NCBI GenBank assembly: GCA_017529865.1
Contig: JAFXNA010000057.1
Coordinates: 1-34,956, forward strand
Length of the DNA: 34,956 nt
Direction: 5' to 3'
From: Bacteroidaceae bacterium
GTDB lineage: Bacteria; Bacteroidota; Bacteroidia; Bacteroidales; Bacteroidaceae
Shown: positions 33,046 to 34,956 of the stretch, piece after piece
Layout of the letters: each line of letters opens with the position of its first letter
Position numbering within the stretch: the stretch's first letter is position 1
Made by a program: the position numbers and the translations under genes
Notes under the pieces: generated by a model
What the model saw: the letters and a program-made list of their open reading frames with translations, nothing else
What the model was told of the DNA's origin: nothing
The model's database searches: none

Positions 33046-33250
33046 AACCTTTACCTCCCCCCTCGGGGGGGCATCGCTGAATGGGGCGATGCTTGCGACG
33101 ACCGAGCGTAATAGAAGCTCGGTTTGCGACGACGAGAGATTTATCTCTCCAAAGGAGGACTCAAAGAGTCTTTAGGTTTATCTCCCCAAAGGAGGCACGA
33201 AGTGCTTCACAGAGGAGGGGCTCTATTTTTAACTGTAGCAACTGTAGCAC
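33046..33250. repeat. Intergenic mosaic of short hairpins and duplicated motifs
   Basis: This gene-free stretch holds a chain of small perfect or near-perfect inverted repeats: CCCCCC/GGGGGG (33056-33070), GCATCG/CGATGC (33071-33094), CCGAGC/GCTCGG (about 33102-33122), GAGAGA/TCTCTC (33134-33149), GACTC/GAGTC (33158-33170) and GCAC/GTGC (33195-33205). TTGCGACGAC occurs twice, and the motif TATCTCYCCAAAGGAGG occurs twice (about 33142 and 33178). A CTGTAGCA tandem closes it. The CTCC-AAA-GGAG palindrome recurs in modified form within the next coding region at 34880-34900. No gene, promoter or RNA family was recognised. Confidence 0.7.
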
Positions 33251-33258
33251 TGTAGCAG

Positions 33259-34956
33259 TTATTCTCCATATTTTCTCTTATATTCCTCAGTCTTACAGTA
33301 GCGCCCGCTAACCTCATCATAGACGATATGCTTTCGAGTTGCCCAAGTGCGTAGTGTCGATTCTCCGTCACCGCTCTTCCCCTGACTCTGCCGCATCTGC
33401 CTGTATTGCTCCTTCGTGAACTCATCGGGCAGCAGACTTAGCAGGTTCTGAGGTCCCGACTGTCGCTGCATCTCCACTTCTTCCCTCAGTTCCTTCTCCA
33501 GCTGCTTGCCGAAGTACAGCATCTTGCACCACAGGTTGTACTGCTCACTCCAGCGCACGAAATCCGCAATCTCCTTGCTCCATTTATACCCGTGCGCCAC
33601 ATACAGCACCATCCCTTTCAGCCACGCAATCACGTTCGCACGATACGACAGAATCCTGTAAGCCTCCGAGTCGTACAGCCTTGCTGCGTCGCGGTTCTCT
33701 GTCCTTATGTCCATCGACAGCTTCTTAGCCTGAGGACATTCTATCAGTCCGTTGGCAGCCTCCAACCGGTCGATATAAGGCTTCAGTTCCTGTGCAAACT
33801 GATGGTCGTAGATGCCCTGAATCGGAGCGTTGTCATCGTCGTCGTCCCCACTGATGATGGTCGCCACATCCAGTCGGCTCACCGTTCCGTCGTTCACCAT
33901 CTTCCAGAAGAACTTCCTTGCGTTCGGAGGTGTGGTCGAGGCGTTGAAGTTCCAGCGGAGCGGAGCGATGCCGCTCACCGAATCCGCCCCCACACGCTCC
34001 TGTCCGTGCTTTGAATTGTCGAACGCCTTACGGATGAGCAGCCCCACCTCGTCGGCGCTTCCCTTCGACGTCACCTTCTTCAGACCCTCAATCTCGTCCA
34101 CACTCGTGTAGATGAAACGCTGGCCGTTGTTGTGGGCATCCACCACTCGTTGGTTGAACACCGCGTCCGTCAGGTTGTCAATCAGCATCTGGATGCAGAT
34201 ATCCGTCGGCCTCGGGTCTTTCTTCTGCTTCGCCCCCGGGTTCTTCTGCTTCCATTCCGCCTCACGCTGACGGTTGGGCTGGTCGCGCTGCTCAATGTCG
34301 GCCATGATATACTCAATCGGAGTTCTGATGGTGCCCTTACCTATCGACTGACGGCCTATCAGCACATTCATGAACGTCGGCTCATGCTCCACGTTGTCCC
34401 AGTAGCGGAACCTCACCCCGTGCATGTGAACCCCCAACGGAGCGAACACTCCACTGGCCACAGCCGCCTTGCAATAGACGGGTACATTCTTCGTCAGCAG
34501 ACGTATGAGCGGAGGCAGCTTCGTCGGCATAGGTGGTGGAGTTGTCAGCGTACCGCCGCAAGCCTTGATGGCTGCGTTCGCCCTCAGCGCCCCCAGCACC
34601 TGCTTCAGCCTGTATGGCATCCCCTCCGTCTTCGCCTGCAGCGCACTTTCGATCTTCTTCCGCTTTTCCTCCAACGGGAACCCATCATAGCAGGGAATCA
34701 CCTGATCCAGCCACTCTGCATTCCGCCCGCAGATATGCCGTAGGTCACAAGCCAGCTGATACGTCAGCGTATCACGGTCGCCCTCCACAGGCTCCTTCCC
34801 TTCGTTCCACAGTTCCCAATACTTTCGGATGATGTCCACAAAAGGAATGCCGTGATAGTCGGATGGGAATACCTCTCTCTTATCTCCCCCAAGGGGAGAA
34901 GATTGGGATGATGAATTTAACACCCCTCCTTGGGAGGGGGCGGGGGAGGTTCTCTC
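33259..34956 (-). CDS. DUF3987/VirE-like P-loop ATPase, 5' end cut by the window edge
   Basis: A Bacteroidales protein class often linked to VirE N-terminal domains; biochemical role unproven, possibly primase/helicase-like. The visible 565 residues remain in frame to the last base, so the true start is outside; a GTG at 34923 lies within repeat DNA and is unlikely to be the start. After a repeat-coded linker (visible residues 1-29) comes a helical domain (YELWNEG to about 110), then Walker A GRQSIGKGT at about 202-210, Walker B-like FIYTSVDEIEGL, and an Asn/Arg motif FNASTTPPNARKFF...SRLDVATI typical of DUF3987 ATPases. The C-terminus is a charged helical region. An M15 peptidase downstream repeats a pairing familiar from Bacteroides amidase/VirE loci. 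No phage structural gene is visible. Confidence 0.75.
   Translation of the reverse strand, partial: ERTSPAPSQGGVLNSSSQSSPLGGDKREVFPSDYHGIPFVDIIRKYWELWNEGKEPVEGDRDTLTYQLACDLRHICGRNAEWLDQVIPCYDGFPLEEKRKKIESALQAKTEGMPYRLKQVLGALRANAAIKACGGTLTTPPPMPTKLPPLIRLLTKNVPVYCKAAVASGVFAPLGVHMHGVRFRYWDNVEHEPTFMNVLIGRQSIGKGTIRTPIEYIMADIEQRDQPNRQREAEWKQKNPGAKQKKDPRPTDICIQMLIDNLTDAVFNQRVVDAHNNGQRFIYTSVDEIEGLKKVTSKGSADEVGLLIRKAFDNSKHGQERVGADSVSGIAPLRWNFNASTTPPNARKFFWKMVNDGTVSRLDVATIISGDDDDDNAPIQGIYDHQFAQELKPYIDRLEAANGLIECPQAKKLSMDIRTENRDAARLYDSEAYRILSYRANVIAWLKGMVLYVAHGYKWSKEIADFVRWSEQYNLWCKMLYFGKQLEKELREEVEMQRQSGPQNLLSLLPDEFTKEQYRQMRQSQGKSGDGESTLRTWATRKHIVYDEVSGRYCKTEEYKRKYGE
34870..34956. repeat. Palindromic repeat inside the DUF3987-like reading frame
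   Basis: Two hairpins are seen: CTCCCCC-AA-GGGGAG (34884-34898) and CCCCTCC-TTG-GGAGGGG (34923-34939), separated by an AT-rich GATTGGGATGATGAATT segment. On the minus strand it encodes a Ser/Pro/Gly linker containing PLGGDKREV, a peptide I recognise as a frequent translation of Prevotella-type repeats. The frame stays open through the element to the window edge. Confidence 0.65.

Noticed and set aside
33081..33311. 76-residue plus-strand frame across the hairpin mosaic
   Set aside because: It is composed of repeat DNA and runs into the 3' end of the minus-strand ATPase gene.
32469..34956. Prophage or integrative element at the right end
   Set aside because: An endolysin-like peptidase and a VirE/DUF3987-like gene alone are not enough; no integrase, capsid, tail, mobilisation gene or attachment site is visible.

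Overview
The window looks like chromosomal DNA of a Bacteroidales bacterium, most probably Prevotella or a close relative. The clues are Bacteroidota-type promoters (TAnnTTTG at -7, TTTG about 19-20 bp upstream), AT-rich leaders without Shine-Dalgarno sequences, a Por-type C-terminal sorting tail on a 1229-residue secreted protein, and gene orders typical of the group (hisH-hisA-hisF-hisIE-ftsE-lysC-lysA; araD-araA-FGGY kinase-transketolase). The genus is inferred from style and was not tested by search. No tRNA, rRNA, CRISPR array, insertion sequence or transposase was seen.

Layout. 1-5.7 kb: a small exported protein (+), then a secreted alpha/beta hydrolase and a giant cell-surface protein (both -). 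5.9-15.0 kb: a long co-directional run (+) holding the second half of histidine biosynthesis, an FtsE-like ATPase, the first and last enzymes of lysine/DAP synthesis, the GrpE-DnaJ co-chaperones and FolC. 15.1-17.4 kb: cytosolic aldose epimerase plus galactokinase. 17.6-20.8 kb: a lipoprotein aldose epimerase plus a sodium:sugar symporter. 21.0-27.0 kb: the L-arabinose pathway (araD, araA, kinase, transketolase). 27.0-31.0 kb: a PLP sugar aminotransferase and an exported MG2-type protein (-). 31.1-32.3 kb: a DAACS dicarboxylate/amino-acid symporter (+). 32.5 kb to the end: an M15 peptidase and a DUF3987/VirE-like ATPase (-) that is cut by the window edge.

The sugar block reads as one physiological unit for galactose and arabinose, the two main sugars of arabinogalactan and pectin side chains. 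The lipoprotein epimerase interconverts anomers outside the cytoplasm, the symporter imports sugar, the cytosolic epimerase and GalK start the Leloir route, and AraA, the kinase and AraD deliver xylulose-5-phosphate to transketolase. The leaders of the epimerase-symporter unit and of the araD unit share a 16-17 bp box, which suggests a common regulator. galT, galE and a regulator gene are not in the window.

The most unusual property is repeat traffic. Several small repeat families sit between genes: a 22-bp element carrying a -7 promoter box, 8-bp AAGCTAYT tandems at three loci, 7-bp ATTTACY tandems, and a mosaic of small hairpins. Repeat-like DNA also appears in frame inside three reading frames: hisH, the M15 peptidase gene and the DUF3987-like gene. 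In each case the frame stays open and the catalytic residues I can see are kept. That pattern, rather than a classical defence or mobile system, is the signal most worth following here.
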